This document shows, one piece after another, positions 8,708 to 17,550 of a stretch of 64,000 bases of DNA. The translations under genes and the position numbers were made by a program. The stretch covers positions 186,001 to 250,000 of the forward strand of contig JAHEFG010000043.1 in assembly GCA_024640305.1 (NCBI GenBank), read 5' to 3'. The stretch comes from Gammaproteobacteria bacterium. GTDB taxonomy: Bacteria > Pseudomonadota > Gammaproteobacteria > Steroidobacterales > Woeseiaceae. The notes beneath the pieces are model-generated. The model searched no databases, had not been told where the DNA came from, and worked only from the letters and a program-made list of their open reading frames with translations. Each line of letters opens with the position of its first letter. Within the stretch, counting starts at the first letter, position 1.

Positions 8708-10348
8708 TTATAACTTCATTCCGACGGATTTGCTTATAGCTTCCTCAATGCTGCTGCCATGATCTTTGAGGACGGCAATGGCTGCATCACGACCGGGCTG
8801 GCCTCGTACAGAGCCGCCGGGAGCAGTGCAAGATCCTGTTTGGTACAAGCCGGGAATAGGCATTCGGTATTCTGCCCAGTCCGGAACCGGGCGCATATCG
8901 CCAACCTGTGCAGCACCATATGCGACAGCATGTACGCTGCCACGCCACATAGCCGGGTTCATGCGTTCAATATCAACCGGGCTCTGCAGGAACTTGCCAA
9001 GAATTTTGTCTTCAGTCAGGTTGGGGCAAAACTTCCGAAAACCATCGAATACTTTTGCTGCAACATCTTCCTTGATGTTGTCCCAGTGCCGCGGACCTTC
9101 TTTCAGTTGATACGGCAAATTGCCCAGGATTTTCAGTGTGTGCTTGCCGGCCGGTGCGCGTGTCGGATCCGCGATGCTGGGACAGACTATCTGCAGCGGC
9201 AGGTCATCCAGGTTTAACTCTCCGCTGGCGTGCTCGTAGTCCGCCAGCAGGATTCGCTCCGGGCTGGATAGCAGGGCTGACTCAGTCGGCGCAATGGTAC
9301 TGCCGTCAGCAAGCTCAAACCTGGGCGGCTCTGAAACCGCGTAATGAAAAGCAAACATAGCGTGCTCGGGCTGGAGCAGTCGCACATTCTCCCGGAAGTC
9401 ATCGCCCCACAATTTCTTGGGTGCCATGTCGAGTAAGTGCTTAATATGGATCGTTGAAACCACGCTCTTGCGTGCCCGGTATTGACTGCCATCTGTGCAT
9501 TCGACGCCCACGCACCTGCCTTGCTCAATAATGAGTTGTGCAACCGGCATATTGGTCTGAATCACGCCACCATTGGCTTCGATCACTCTACCCAGGGCGG
9601 TCGGCAGCATTCCGGAACCACCTTTTGGCATGGGGCGGCCTTTGACCTGATGCCGGATTGCCGTAAACAACTGACTACCTGTCTTGGGATGCGCACCGGG
9701 AATACTGCTAAAGCGGCCCTGGGCGAGATGGAAGCTACGGATATACGGGCTCTCGAAGGTCGCATTTACAAGGTCGTAGCCGGACATTGCGAATCTGCGG
9801 CGCCAAACGGCGCTGTTGGGAATACTCGAGCCGCTGCTCTTGGCCGCGTTATAAGCTTTATATTCGTCGACCAGTTGCCTGAATGTGTCTGCATCGGTCC
9901 TGGAGAATTTCGCGTATTCCGCGTAGGTCCGATCGATGTCGTGCCACATGGTGATCGAAGCTTTGTCCGCAAACGAAGTGTGCATGATCGGATCGGGGTC
10001 GATGTATTCGAGCCCGTAATCGAAGAGATCCAACTCATTCTTGCTAATAACCGGGTTGGACTGGATAAACCCGTGCACGGTCGAACAGAGGTCTTCTTTG
10101 AATCCGGGCATGCAAACCTCGGCGGTTTTGCAGCCACCACCGATAGTAGGTCGCCCCTCGAGCACAAGGACGCTGAATCCTGCCTTGGCGAGATAGGCGG
10201 CGGTGATCAGGCTGTTGTGCCCGGCGCCCGCCACGACAAAATCAAAAACGTTCTCAGTTCGCCCCATCTTCGCCGAAGCTACTGAATTAACAGACAAAGA
10301 ACTCAGCGCTGCTCCCTGCAGAAATACTCTTCGTGATAATTTTGTCAT
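8708..10348 (-). CDS. Tat-exported FAD-dependent oxidoreductase (phytoene desaturase/PYROXD2-like)
   Basis: About 546 residues. The start is the ATG at 10348, giving a twin-arginine leader (LSRRVFLQGAA); an upstream in-frame Met at 10375 would overlap the promoter. A Rossmann FAD site follows (VVAGAGHNSLITAAYLAKAG, then VLEGRPTIGG). The C-terminal FAD motif is GLYQTGSCTAPGGSV. The family includes carotenoid desaturases and PYROXD2-like proteins; most are cytoplasmic or membrane-bound, so a Tat leader is notable. The pentaheme cytochrome gene follows after 2 bases, suggesting electrons go to cytochrome c. A LacI-type operator and a promoter lie directly upstream (10375-10404). The substrate is unknown. 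Confidence 0.8.
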   Translation of the reverse strand: MTKLSRRVFLQGAALSSLSVNSVASAKMGRTENVFDFVVAGAGHNSLITAAYLAKAGFSVLVLEGRPTIGGGCKTAEVCMPGFKEDLCSTVHGFIQSNPVISKNELDLFDYGLEYIDPDPIMHTSFADKASITMWHDIDRTYAEYAKFSRTDADTFRQLVDEYKAYNAAKSSGSSIPNSAVWRRRFAMSGYDLVNATFESPYIRSFHLAQGRFSSIPGAHPKTGSQLFTAIRHQVKGRPMPKGGSGMLPTALGRVIEANGGVIQTNMPVAQLIIEQGRCVGVECTDGSQYRARKSVVSTIHIKHLLDMAPKKLWGDDFRENVRLLQPEHAMFAFHYAVSEPPRFELADGSTIAPTESALLSSPERILLADYEHASGELNLDDLPLQIVCPSIADPTRAPAGKHTLKILGNLPYQLKEGPRHWDNIKEDVAAKVFDGFRKFCPNLTEDKILGKFLQSPVDIERMNPAMWRGSVHAVAYGAAQVGDMRPVPDWAEYRMPIPGLYQTGSCTAPGGSVRGQPGRDAAIAVLKDHGSSIEEAISKSVGMKL

Positions 10349-10374
10349 TCGCTTCCCCAGACGAACATGGGCCA

Positions 10375-10404
10375 ACTATACTGCAAACGATTGCAGAGAA
10401 GCAA
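10375..10404 (-). promoter_or_regulatory. probable sigma-70 promoter of the FAD oxidoreductase-cytochrome operon
   Basis: Read on the minus strand, TTGCTT (10404-10399) and TATAGT (10380-10375) are spaced by 18 bases, fitting a sigma-70 promoter. The LacI-type palindrome fills the spacer, so a bound repressor would block RNA polymerase. The transcript would start about 20 bases before the ATG at 10348. Confidence 0.5.
10381..10396. promoter_or_regulatory. LacI-type operator, CTGCAAACGATTGCAG
   Basis: A 16-base inverted repeat with arms CTGCAA/TTGCAG around a central CG, one asymmetric pair. The same core (TGCAAWCGWTTGCA) recurs in five other intergenic regions of the window. The central CG is typical of LacI-family sites. 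It lies between the -35 and -10 of the oxidoreductase operon. Confidence 0.65.
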
Positions 10405-10458
10405 ACTAGTGCGTATTCTCGACCAAACGACGCTGCGAATGCGCGGCGCCCTGGCTAC

Positions 10459-11163
10459 CTAACTAGCAATAGTAAATTCGATTTCGCCTACTTGATCTAT
10501 GCTGCCTGTGATGACATCTCCCGGTTCAACCGGGCCCACACCCGCCGGGGTTCCGGTGTACAGCAAGTCACCTGGCTGCAGGTGGTAGTACTTTGACAAA
10601 TCGGCGATTAATTCAGGCACGTTCCATATGAGGTCGCTAATGTTTCCGTATTGCCTTTGCTCTTCGTTGACTGACAAGCTGATGTCGCCGGAATCGATGA
10701 GCCCCGATTCGCTCACCCTGACAATTTCAGAGATTACCGCTGAATTTTCAAAGTTCTTGCCGAGATCCCAGGGACGGCCTTTGTCGCGGGCTTTGAATTG
10801 AAGATCCCGTCGCGTCATGTCCAGACCACAGGCGTAGCCGTAGATGACCTTCGGTGCGGCCTCTTCAGTGATGCAAAAAGCAGCCTGCCCGATTGCTACG
10901 ACAAGCTCCATCTCATGGTGGAGGTTGCTGGTACCCGGCGCGTATGGAACGGTGGCACCAGATGCAACGATACTGGACGCGCTCTTGATGAAATAGAAAG
11001 GTGCCTCCCGATCAACAGCCATACCCATTTCTTTTGCATGCGCCTCATAATTGCGGCCCACGCAAAAAATACGGTTCACCGGGAACTGCAGGTCGGTTCC
11101 CTTGACAGGCACCGTTGGTAAAGGCGGAGCCGAAAATACTAATGTCGAATGACCACTGTTCAC
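10459..11163 (-). CDS. fumarylacetoacetate hydrolase (FAH) family protein
   Basis: About 234 residues if started at GTG 11163, chosen because AAGGA lies 8-9 bases upstream; an in-frame ATG at 11244 adds a tail without similarity. The FAH fold is clear: IFCVGRNYEAHAKEMG, then HHEMELVVAIG holding the metal ligand Glu residues, GYACGLDMTRRDLQ, and the C-terminal GDLLYTGTPAGVGPV. Members hydrolyse acylpyruvates or isomerise and decarboxylate 2-hydroxyhepta-diene-dioates in aromatic ring-fission pathways, or act as oxaloacetate decarboxylases. It is divergent from the ThDP enzyme gene at 11259. It fits a meta-cleavage or 2-oxoacid route, but the exact reaction is open. Confidence 0.82.
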   Translation of the reverse strand: MNSGHSTLVFSAPPLPTVPVKGTDLQFPVNRIFCVGRNYEAHAKEMGMAVDREAPFYFIKSASSIVASGATVPYAPGTSNLHHEMELVVAIGQAAFCITEEAAPKVIYGYACGLDMTRRDLQFKARDKGRPWDLGKNFENSAVISEIVRVSESGLIDSGDISLSVNEEQRQYGNISDLIWNVPELIADLSKYYHLQPGDLLYTGTPAGVGPVEPGDVITGSIDQVGEIEFTIAS

Positions 11164-11258
11164 TGCTGCTTTCCTTATGGATGTTATAAGCGCGTTAGAT
11201 AATAACTTGATAGTGTGGCTTTGTCCGACTAACTCTGAACCCAAAGGACCTTTGACCG

Positions 11259-12968
11259 ATGTCGCCGAAAAATAAACAAACCGTAGCCGAGGTTATCGTT
11301 GATAGTCTGAAGCGGCATGGAGTGGAGGTGATGTTTTCGCAATCGTTACCTTCAGCGGTCTTGCTGGCGGCGGAGGAGCGAAATATCACGCAATTCATGT
11401 ACCGAACCGAAAATGCCGGTACGGTGATGGCGGATGGCTATGCCCGCACCAGCGGCAAGGTCGGCGTAGTCTCTGCGCAGAACGGGCCTGCAGCGACGCT
11501 GCTCGTGCCAGGTCTGGCCGAGGCACTCAAGGTGTCGGTTCCAATCGTTGCACTTGTTCAGGACGTGGTACGGACACAGGCTGACCGCAATGCTTTCCAG
11601 GAGTTTGATCATATTGCCCTGTTCCAGTCTTGTACGAAGTGGGTGCGCAGGGTAACCGAGGCATCAAGAGTGGTTGACTATATTGATATGGCCTTTGCGA
11701 ATGCGGCGAGTGGGCGGCCAGGCCCGGTCGCATTGATACTTCCCGCGGATCTTCTGCTCGAAGAAATACAGGTTCCTGAATCGCGCTCGAGTAATCTTGG
11801 ATATTTCCCGCTTGATCGCACGGTTGCCGATCCAACCCGGATCGAAGAGGCCGTGGAACTCCTGGCGTCGGCGAGCAAGCCGCTGATCCTGGCTGGCGGT
11901 GGCGTGCATCTCTCGGCGGCAAGCGAAGTCGTGGCGGCATTGCAACGAGATACGCACATTCCGGTGATGACGACCGTGATGGGCAAAGGCGTTGTTGATG
12001 AGCGTCACCCATTATCCGTCGGTGTAACCGGCTACGCGATGGGGAAACTATCGCCGACGCGTTACATGAATGAGATCATTCAGCAGGCCGACGTTATTTT
12101 GCTCGTTGGAACGCGAACCAATCAAAACGGCACCGATTCGTGGGCGCTCTATCCCGAGCACGCACGCTATATTCATATTGATGTCGATGGTGCGGAGATT
12201 GGTCGAAACTACGAAGCATTGCGGCTCAACGGCGATGCCAGGCTTACGCTGGAGGCCATTTACGAAAAGCTCAAAGGACGTCGCGAACCGATACCTGGTA
12301 TCGAAGAACGCATCGCCGAAGCCAGGCAGAAACATGCTGTAGACATCGCAGCACTGGAACAATCGAGCGACAGTCCGATAAGGCCGGAACGAATGGCTGC
12401 TGATATTCGACAGGTGCTAAGCGCGGATATGACGCTTGTTGCCGACGCAAGTTACGCAACGCTTTGGGTGGCTTGTTACCTGCCGTCTCTCAAAGTCGGA
12501 ATGCGTTTTATTACACCGCGCGGCCTGGCTGGGCTTGGCTGGGGGTTGCCACTGGCTATCGGTGCGAAGGTCGCCAACCCGGATAGCCCGGTATTGTGCA
12601 TGGTTGGCGATGGTGGTTTTGCGCATGTCTGGTCCGAACTCGAAACCGCGGCGCGCCGAAAGACACCGGTGGTGCTGACCGTTCTCAATAACAGTTGCCT
12701 GGGGTATCAAAAGGATGCCGAGGATGTGAAGTTCGGGCGCCACAGCACTGCCTGCTATTTTACGCCGGTCGATCATGCGGCGATCGCGCGTGCCAGTGGC
12801 TGCCGCGGTATCCGCATAGAAAAGGCTGATGAATATCTGCCGGCGCTGCGTGAGGCGCTGGAGTGTAACGAAACGACCGTACTGGACGTCGTAACCGACC
12901 CGGCGGCCTATCCACCGGTAACGTTTTTTGACGGACTCGACGATATCCGTGAATCGAAAGCACAATAG
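11259..12968 (+). CDS. thiamine diphosphate-dependent enzyme, acetolactate synthase/benzoylformate decarboxylase superfamily
   Basis: 569 residues with the three-domain arrangement of the POX/ALS family. The N-terminal pyrimidine domain has the catalytic Glu51 in YRTENAGTVMADGYAR. The middle domain contains KPLILAGGG. The C-terminal PP domain has the ThDP motif GDGGFAHVW ending with VLNNSCLGYQ. It would decarboxylate or ligate 2-oxoacids. No regulatory subunit gene is near, so it is unlikely to be the biosynthetic acetolactate synthase. It starts the + block with a crotonase and a hydroxyacid dehydrogenase, which suggests breakdown of a 2-oxoacid intermediate. The precise substrate is unknown. 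Confidence 0.82.
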   Translation: MSPKNKQTVAEVIVDSLKRHGVEVMFSQSLPSAVLLAAEERNITQFMYRTENAGTVMADGYARTSGKVGVVSAQNGPAATLLVPGLAEALKVSVPIVALVQDVVRTQADRNAFQEFDHIALFQSCTKWVRRVTEASRVVDYIDMAFANAASGRPGPVALILPADLLLEEIQVPESRSSNLGYFPLDRTVADPTRIEEAVELLASASKPLILAGGGVHLSAASEVVAALQRDTHIPVMTTVMGKGVVDERHPLSVGVTGYAMGKLSPTRYMNEIIQQADVILLVGTRTNQNGTDSWALYPEHARYIHIDVDGAEIGRNYEALRLNGDARLTLEAIYEKLKGRREPIPGIEERIAEARQKHAVDIAALEQSSDSPIRPERMAADIRQVLSADMTLVADASYATLWVACYLPSLKVGMRFITPRGLAGLGWGLPLAIGAKVANPDSPVLCMVGDGGFAHVWSELETAARRKTPVVLTVLNNSCLGYQKDAEDVKFGRHSTACYFTPVDHAAIARASGCRGIRIEKADEYLPALREALECNETTVLDVVTDPAAYPPVTFFDGLDDIRESKAQ

Positions 12969-13004
12969 CGCGGTGGCCCTGCGGCCCACAGTGAGAATCT
13001 GAAA

Positions 13005-13781
13005 ATGAGCACGAATGTAGACAAGCTTAGAGTTCGATTTGAAGACTACTGCGATAAATACGCGGCGATCAGCATGCGCCGCGAAGACGGCATTCTTGAA
13101 ATCACGCTGGGCACTGATGGCGGGCCACTGCATTGGGGCAGGCTGCCACACGCCGAGCTGGAAGAGGCGTTTCTTAACATTGGGCGCGATCGTCAAAACC
13201 AGGTCGTGATTATGACCGGCACCGGTGATGAATTCTCCGGTCCGGTTGCTGAGGCCGAGTCGAACAGGGCGGCACATAAGCAAACTCCTGATGAATGGGC
13301 GGAATTGGGTTGGGAATCCAACCGTCTGCTCAGCAATCTTCTGGCCATCGACGTACCGATGATAAGTGCCGTTAACGGCCCGGCGGCACGTCATGCCGAA
13401 TTACCGGTGATGTGCGACATCGTGCTTGCTGCGGAGAATGCATCTTTCCAGGATTCTGCTCACTATGCTGGTGGCCTGGTTCCAGGCGATGGCGTGCACG
13501 TCGTTTTCCCGATGATCATGGGCTTGAATCGCGGTCGCTATTTTTTGCTGACCGGACAGGTTCTCGATGCGCATCGTGCAATGGAATATGGCTTGGTGAA
13601 CGAGGTTCTGCCACGGCAAGAACTGCTGCCGCGTGCCTGGGAGCTCGCGCGCCAGTTAATGGAGCAGCCTGAAATGAATCGCCGTTATACGCGACTGCTG
13701 CTAACAGAACAGCTGCGTCGTCAACTAAATGAGCTGCTTCCGTATGGCCTGGCGCTTGAGGGTCTGGCAATTACCCGGTAA
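13005..13781 (+). CDS. enoyl-CoA hydratase/isomerase (crotonase) family protein
   Basis: 258 residues with a crotonase fold: VVIMTGTGDEFSGPV in the first oxyanion-hole segment, NGPAARHAELPVMCDIVLAA in the second, and LTGQVLDAHRAMEYGLVNEVLP. The classical hydratase Glu pair is not evident: the second segment has HYAGGLVPGDG in place of the usual catalytic stretch. It may therefore be a hydrolase, decarboxylase or C-C lyase (6-oxocamphor-hydrolase-like) rather than a hydratase. It lies 36 bases after the ThDP enzyme and 20 bases before the dehydrogenase gene, in one operon. Confidence 0.78.
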   Translation: MSTNVDKLRVRFEDYCDKYAAISMRREDGILEITLGTDGGPLHWGRLPHAELEEAFLNIGRDRQNQVVIMTGTGDEFSGPVAEAESNRAAHKQTPDEWAELGWESNRLLSNLLAIDVPMISAVNGPAARHAELPVMCDIVLAAENASFQDSAHYAGGLVPGDGVHVVFPMIMGLNRGRYFLLTGQVLDAHRAMEYGLVNEVLPRQELLPRAWELARQLMEQPEMNRRYTRLLLTEQLRRQLNELLPYGLALEGLAITR

Positions 13782-13801
13782 ATCCAGGGAAGAGAATATC
13801 G

Positions 13802-14695
13802 ATGGCAAAAATAGCTTTTCTAGGTGCTGGCATGATGGGCCAGCCAATCATTCGCAATTTCCTTCGCGGCGGACATGCAGTTACCGTTTACAACCGAACG
13901 CTGGATAAGGCGCGTCCACTTGAGGCTCTCGGAGCAGTGCTTGCACCGACACCGAAGGAAGCTGCGACCGGGGCCGATGTAATTATCTCGAGCCTGACCA
14001 ACGACGATGCGTCAAAGGTAACCTGGAACGGCCCCGACGGCGCGTTGCAGGCAGAACCAAAACCCGGTGCGTACGCAATCGAGATGTCGACGGTGTCTTT
14101 GACGTGGGTGTCGGAGCTTAATGAGCTCGCAAAAGCCAGGGGTTTGCATTTTCTGGACTGCCCCGTCGCTGGCCGCCCGGACGTTGCAGAAGCAGGTCAA
14201 CTGAAAGTGTTTGCCGGTGGCAGCGCCGCAGACGTGGATGCATTGCGCCCTGTTCTCGATGCCATCAGCAAAAGTGTGATGCATGTTGGCGGCGTCGGCA
14301 GGGGCATTACTTTCAAGCTGATTTACAACGTCATGGGAGCGATCCAGGTTGCAGCGTGTGCGGAAGGCATGCAAGCCTGCGAGGCAGCCGGTATCGACAT
14401 AGCGGTCGCCGCAGAGGGTTTTTCGACCGGCGCTACAGGCAGTCCGCATGTTGCTCGTCATAGCCGATATATGGCTGAGAACAGTCACGAAGATCCGGTG
14501 CAGTTTTCGGGCAGCATGCGCATCAAGGATATGGCGTACGGCATTCAGTTGATCGAAGATGCTGGTGGTCAGTCCGTCATTGGCCATGCGGCCAAGCAAG
14601 TATTCGAACAAATGGTAGAGCTCGGCATGGGTGATCTGAACGATAGTGAATTGATAGATACACTGCGTGTTGTGCACAAAAAGGATCGGGCATGA
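13802..14695 (+). CDS. NAD(P)-dependent beta-hydroxyacid dehydrogenase (3-hydroxyisobutyrate dehydrogenase family)
   Basis: 297 residues. The N-terminal Rossmann motif is AFLGAGMMGQPI. The substrate loop is PVAGRPDVAEAG. The catalytic Lys is probably in GRGITFKLIYN. The C-terminal all-helical domain is complete. Family members oxidise 3-hydroxyacids or reduce semialdehydes (hydroxyisobutyrate, tartronate semialdehyde, succinic semialdehyde). YNRTLDKA after beta-strand 2 has an Arg, which favours NADP. It follows the crotonase gene by 20 bases, so it may act on its product. A second paralogue is at 56025-56963. Confidence 0.85.
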   Translation: MAKIAFLGAGMMGQPIIRNFLRGGHAVTVYNRTLDKARPLEALGAVLAPTPKEAATGADVIISSLTNDDASKVTWNGPDGALQAEPKPGAYAIEMSTVSLTWVSELNELAKARGLHFLDCPVAGRPDVAEAGQLKVFAGGSAADVDALRPVLDAISKSVMHVGGVGRGITFKLIYNVMGAIQVAACAEGMQACEAAGIDIAVAAEGFSTGATGSPHVARHSRYMAENSHEDPVQFSGSMRIKDMAYGIQLIEDAGGQSVIGHAAKQVFEQMVELGMGDLNDSELIDTLRVVHKKDRA

Positions 14696-14740
14696 GATTC
14701 GACCTGGGTTTCTTATCGTGTTTTACCGCGAGGGATTTCG

Positions 14741-15217
14741 ATGGCAATTAAATTGAATGTTAATGACAAAGAAGTGCAGCTGGACATAAAGCCGGACACG
14801 CCGCTTCTGTATGCACTGCGTAACGACCTCGAGTTGAACGGTCCGAAGTTTGGTTGCGGGGTGGCGCAATGTGGCGCATGTGCTGTATTGGTCGACGGCA
14901 AGTCGGTGCGGTCCTGTGTCGTGCCGGTAAATGCCGTCGTCGGCAGTAAAATAGTCACGCTTGAGGGTCTGGGCAGCCCGGAAGCACCGCACCCTCTGCA
15001 GGCTGCATTCGTCAAGGAACAGGCAATGCAATGTGGTTACTGTGCCAATGGCATGGTGATGACTGCGGCAGCGTTTCTGCAGAAAAACAAGAATCCGACA
15101 GATGAACAAATCCGTACCGCACTTAGCAGGAATCTTTGTCGCTGCGGTGCGCATAATCGAATCGTAAGTGCGGTTGGTGAGGCCGCGCGTAGCTATCGGG
15201 AAGGTGAATCGTCATGA
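14741..15217 (+). CDS. molybdenum hydroxylase small subunit, two [2Fe-2S] clusters (IorA/CoxS type)
   Basis: 158 residues. The plant-type ferredoxin domain has GCGVAQCGACAVLVDG and a later Cys in RSC. The second cluster domain has QCGYCANGM and LCRCGAHNRI. This is the iron-sulfur subunit of xanthine-dehydrogenase-family enzymes, closest in layout to isoquinoline 1-oxidoreductase alpha. It passes electrons from the molybdopterin subunit. The ATG has GAGGGA upstream, and the last 4 bases overlap the start of the large subunit, so they are coupled. No FAD-subunit gene is adjacent, which also fits the Ior type, where electrons go on to another carrier. Confidence 0.88.
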   Translation: MAIKLNVNDKEVQLDIKPDTPLLYALRNDLELNGPKFGCGVAQCGACAVLVDGKSVRSCVVPVNAVVGSKIVTLEGLGSPEAPHPLQAAFVKEQAMQCGYCANGMVMTAAAFLQKNKNPTDEQIRTALSRNLCRCGAHNRIVSAVGEAARSYREGESS

Positions 15218-17430
15218 CTACGCGCCGAAGCTTTTTGCAGGGTACCGGAGCCATCGTTTTGTACTTCAACATGGTACCGACGAGTGTGCTCGGACAGCAG
15301 GTCGCCGCAGGTAGTAATTTGCCTGAATCGCTGGTGGCGAACCCGAGCCTTGATACCTGGCTGCGTATCGACGCAGACGGACTCGTTACGTTGTCCCCGG
15401 GCAAGTGCGAGTTGGGTCAGGGCATCCAGACGGCGTTGGCGCAGATAGCAGCTGAAGAGTTGGATGTTGCTTTTGACCGCGTGCGGGTTGCTGCAGTAGA
15501 CACAGCCACGTCACCGAACGAGGCATACACCAACGGCAGTCGCTCTGTCGAAGTGAGCGGTGCGGCAGTACGTGCGGCAGCGGCCGAAGTGCGCGACATC
15601 CTGGTTGGCCTGGCCGCAGATGAACTTGCAGTTGAGCGCAACAAAGTCGGCGTCGCCAATGGTGTGTTCACAGTCGACGGAAGCGCCTCGAAAATAGGTT
15701 ACGGAGCCGTGGTTGCGGACCTGCAGCTCGCTCGAAATGCTACAGGTTCAGCGTCCCCCAAGAGCCAGGACAGCTATCGGCTCGTCGGCCAATCACTGCA
15801 ACGAATAGACATCCCACGCAAAGTGTTTGCCGAGTCAGCCTACATCCAGGATATCCGCATGGATGGCATGCTGCATGCCCGGGTCGTTCGTACGGGAGAT
15901 CGCGAAGCGAAGTTGCTGCCGCCAACAGACTTTAGTGCGGTGTCGCGGTTACCGGGCGTCGTCAAGATCATACGTGATGGATCGTTCCTGGCAGTTGTGG
16001 CGGAGCGAGAGGAGCAGGCGGTCAAGGCTGCAAAAGCGTTGGTGCGTCTGTGCCACTGGGATACTGCAAAGCTCCCGATGCAATCGCCGACAATTAATGA
16101 GTGGCTGAAGAAGGCGCCGGCCGACGTAAGGGTTGTGGCGGAAAGCGGTGCCGTCGGCTCTGCAGAAGTAGCCCGTACGGTCAGCGCAAATTACTCACGG
16201 CCATTTCAAGCGCATGCCTCCATGTCTCCATCGATGTCGATCGCACAAAAATCCGGTGATCAACTTACCGTGTGGAGCCACACACAGGGCGCTTTTCTGA
16301 TGCGCGGAGCAATTGCGAAGCTCGTCGGCCTTGATGAAGAAAACGTTCGCTTGATCATCGCCGAGGCCGCAGGGTGTTATGGCCACAATGGTGCGGACGA
16401 TGCAGCTGCAGACGCCGCTCTGATCGCGATGCATATGCCGGGCAAACCGATACGATTGCAATGGTCACGCGCAGACGAGTTCCTTGGAGAACCCTATGGG
16501 TCGGCTATGACCACGAGGATCAGCGCGGGGCTGGATGCAAACGGGCAAATCGTTGACTGGCAGTACGATGTCTGGAGCGGTACGCATTCAATCAGGCCAG
16601 CCGGTGCGAAACGCGCGGGCCACCTGTTTGCTGCACGGCAAATAGCCCAGCCGTTGCCGGCGGCGCCAGTGGGTAATATTCCTCAGCCGCGTGGTGGCGG
16701 TGACCGCAACGCAGTGCCGCTATATGCGTTTGCAAATCAACGCATCACCAAGCGTCTGATTCCTGACATGCCGGTCAGGGTTTCTGCGCTTCGAGGTTTA
16801 GGTGCTTACATGAACGTGTTTGCGATTGAGTCATTTATGGATGAGCTCGCGCACGCGCAAGGTGAAGACCCAATAAGTTTCAGGATTCGTTACCTGGCTG
16901 ATAAACGTGCGATTGGCGTTCTTGAGAAACTTCGCGAGCAGATGGCGGCTGCCGGTTTCGATGCTGTGGTCGCACCTGCTGGTGTCGGAATCGCTATGGC
17001 CAGGTACAAGAATTCGGGCGCCTACTGTGCTGTTGCGATGCGTGTAGTGGTGGATACCGAAACCGGACAGCTCAAGCTTGATCGCGCACTTTGTGCCGCT
17101 GATATCGGCCTGGTCGTCAATCCGGACGGTGCGATTAATCAGATTGAGGGTGGCGTGATCCAGTCGGCCAGCTGGACGGTCAAGGAACAGGTGCGCCTGG
17201 GCCTTAACGGCGTTACATCAACGGACTGGGCCAGCTACCCGATACTGACCTTTCCCGAAGTGCCGTTGGTTGAGGTGGCGTTGGTAGATCAGTCGAACGA
17301 GCCGTCGCTGGGATCCGGCGAAGCGTCGCAGGGGCCAACCGCAGCGGCTATAGCTAACGCGGTGGCGAACGCAACCGGAAAACGCATTCGTGACCTGCCT
17401 TTGACGGCGGCACGAATAAAGAAATCCTAG
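15214..17430 (+). CDS. molybdopterin-binding large subunit, Tat-exported (IorB-like aldehyde/N-heterocycle oxidoreductase)
   Basis: 738 residues with a twin-arginine leader (TTRRSFLQGTG), so it folds with its cofactor and is exported with the small subunit. It contains the GKCELGQGIQTALAQIAAEEL segment, RVSALRGLG, and the C-terminal GSGEASQGPTAAA with the catalytic Glu. IorB-type enzymes use molybdopterin cytosine dinucleotide to hydroxylate N-heterocycles or oxidise aldehydes. With about 738 residues it is the usual length. No MCD-insertion chaperone (XdhC/MocA type) is in the window. A C-terminal membrane anchor is not seen. The substrate is unknown. Confidence 0.85.
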   Translation: MTTRRSFLQGTGAIVLYFNMVPTSVLGQQVAAGSNLPESLVANPSLDTWLRIDADGLVTLSPGKCELGQGIQTALAQIAAEELDVAFDRVRVAAVDTATSPNEAYTNGSRSVEVSGAAVRAAAAEVRDILVGLAADELAVERNKVGVANGVFTVDGSASKIGYGAVVADLQLARNATGSASPKSQDSYRLVGQSLQRIDIPRKVFAESAYIQDIRMDGMLHARVVRTGDREAKLLPPTDFSAVSRLPGVVKIIRDGSFLAVVAEREEQAVKAAKALVRLCHWDTAKLPMQSPTINEWLKKAPADVRVVAESGAVGSAEVARTVSANYSRPFQAHASMSPSMSIAQKSGDQLTVWSHTQGAFLMRGAIAKLVGLDEENVRLIIAEAAGCYGHNGADDAAADAALIAMHMPGKPIRLQWSRADEFLGEPYGSAMTTRISAGLDANGQIVDWQYDVWSGTHSIRPAGAKRAGHLFAARQIAQPLPAAPVGNIPQPRGGGDRNAVPLYAFANQRITKRLIPDMPVRVSALRGLGAYMNVFAIESFMDELAHAQGEDPISFRIRYLADKRAIGVLEKLREQMAAAGFDAVVAPAGVGIAMARYKNSGAYCAVAMRVVVDTETGQLKLDRALCAADIGLVVNPDGAINQIEGGVIQSASWTVKEQVRLGLNGVTSTDWASYPILTFPEVPLVEVALVDQSNEPSLGSGEASQGPTAAAIANAVANATGKRIRDLPLTAARIKKS

Positions 17431-17445
17431 CCCTTCTGCGAGTAC

Positions 17446-17459
17446 TGCAATCGATTGCA
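17446..17459. promoter_or_regulatory. LacI-type operator, TGCAATCGATTGCA
   Basis: A perfect 14-base palindrome with a central CG, 15 bases past the molybdenum hydroxylase stop and 91 bases before the LVIVD gene. It is followed at once by TATACT (17461-17466), a plausible -10, although I find no good -35. It matches the motif found in five other places in the window. Confidence 0.7.
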
Positions 17460-17550
17460 TTATACTCATTGCATCAGCTAGACTGGATGCTGCCTCGTCC
17501 GGGGCAGGCATATCGGGGTATTGCTCGACAGATCCTAAAGGGGAACCGGA

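Noticed and set aside
9482-10285. Plus-strand open frame of 267 codons
   Set aside because: Antisense to the FAD oxidoreductase gene, whose FAD motifs fix the coding strand.
11339-11352. CGCAATCGTTACCT as a seventh LacI-type operator
   Set aside because: Only one half-site fits and it lies inside the coding region of the ThDP enzyme.
12968-13005. Reading the ThDP enzyme as biosynthetic acetolactate synthase (IlvB)
   Set aside because: No small regulatory subunit gene follows and the neighbours are catabolic.
12417-13394. Long open frame on the minus strand (325 codons)
   Set aside because: It lies across the end of the ThDP gene and most of the crotonase gene on the other strand, and its product has no recognisable fold; it is a shadow of those genes.
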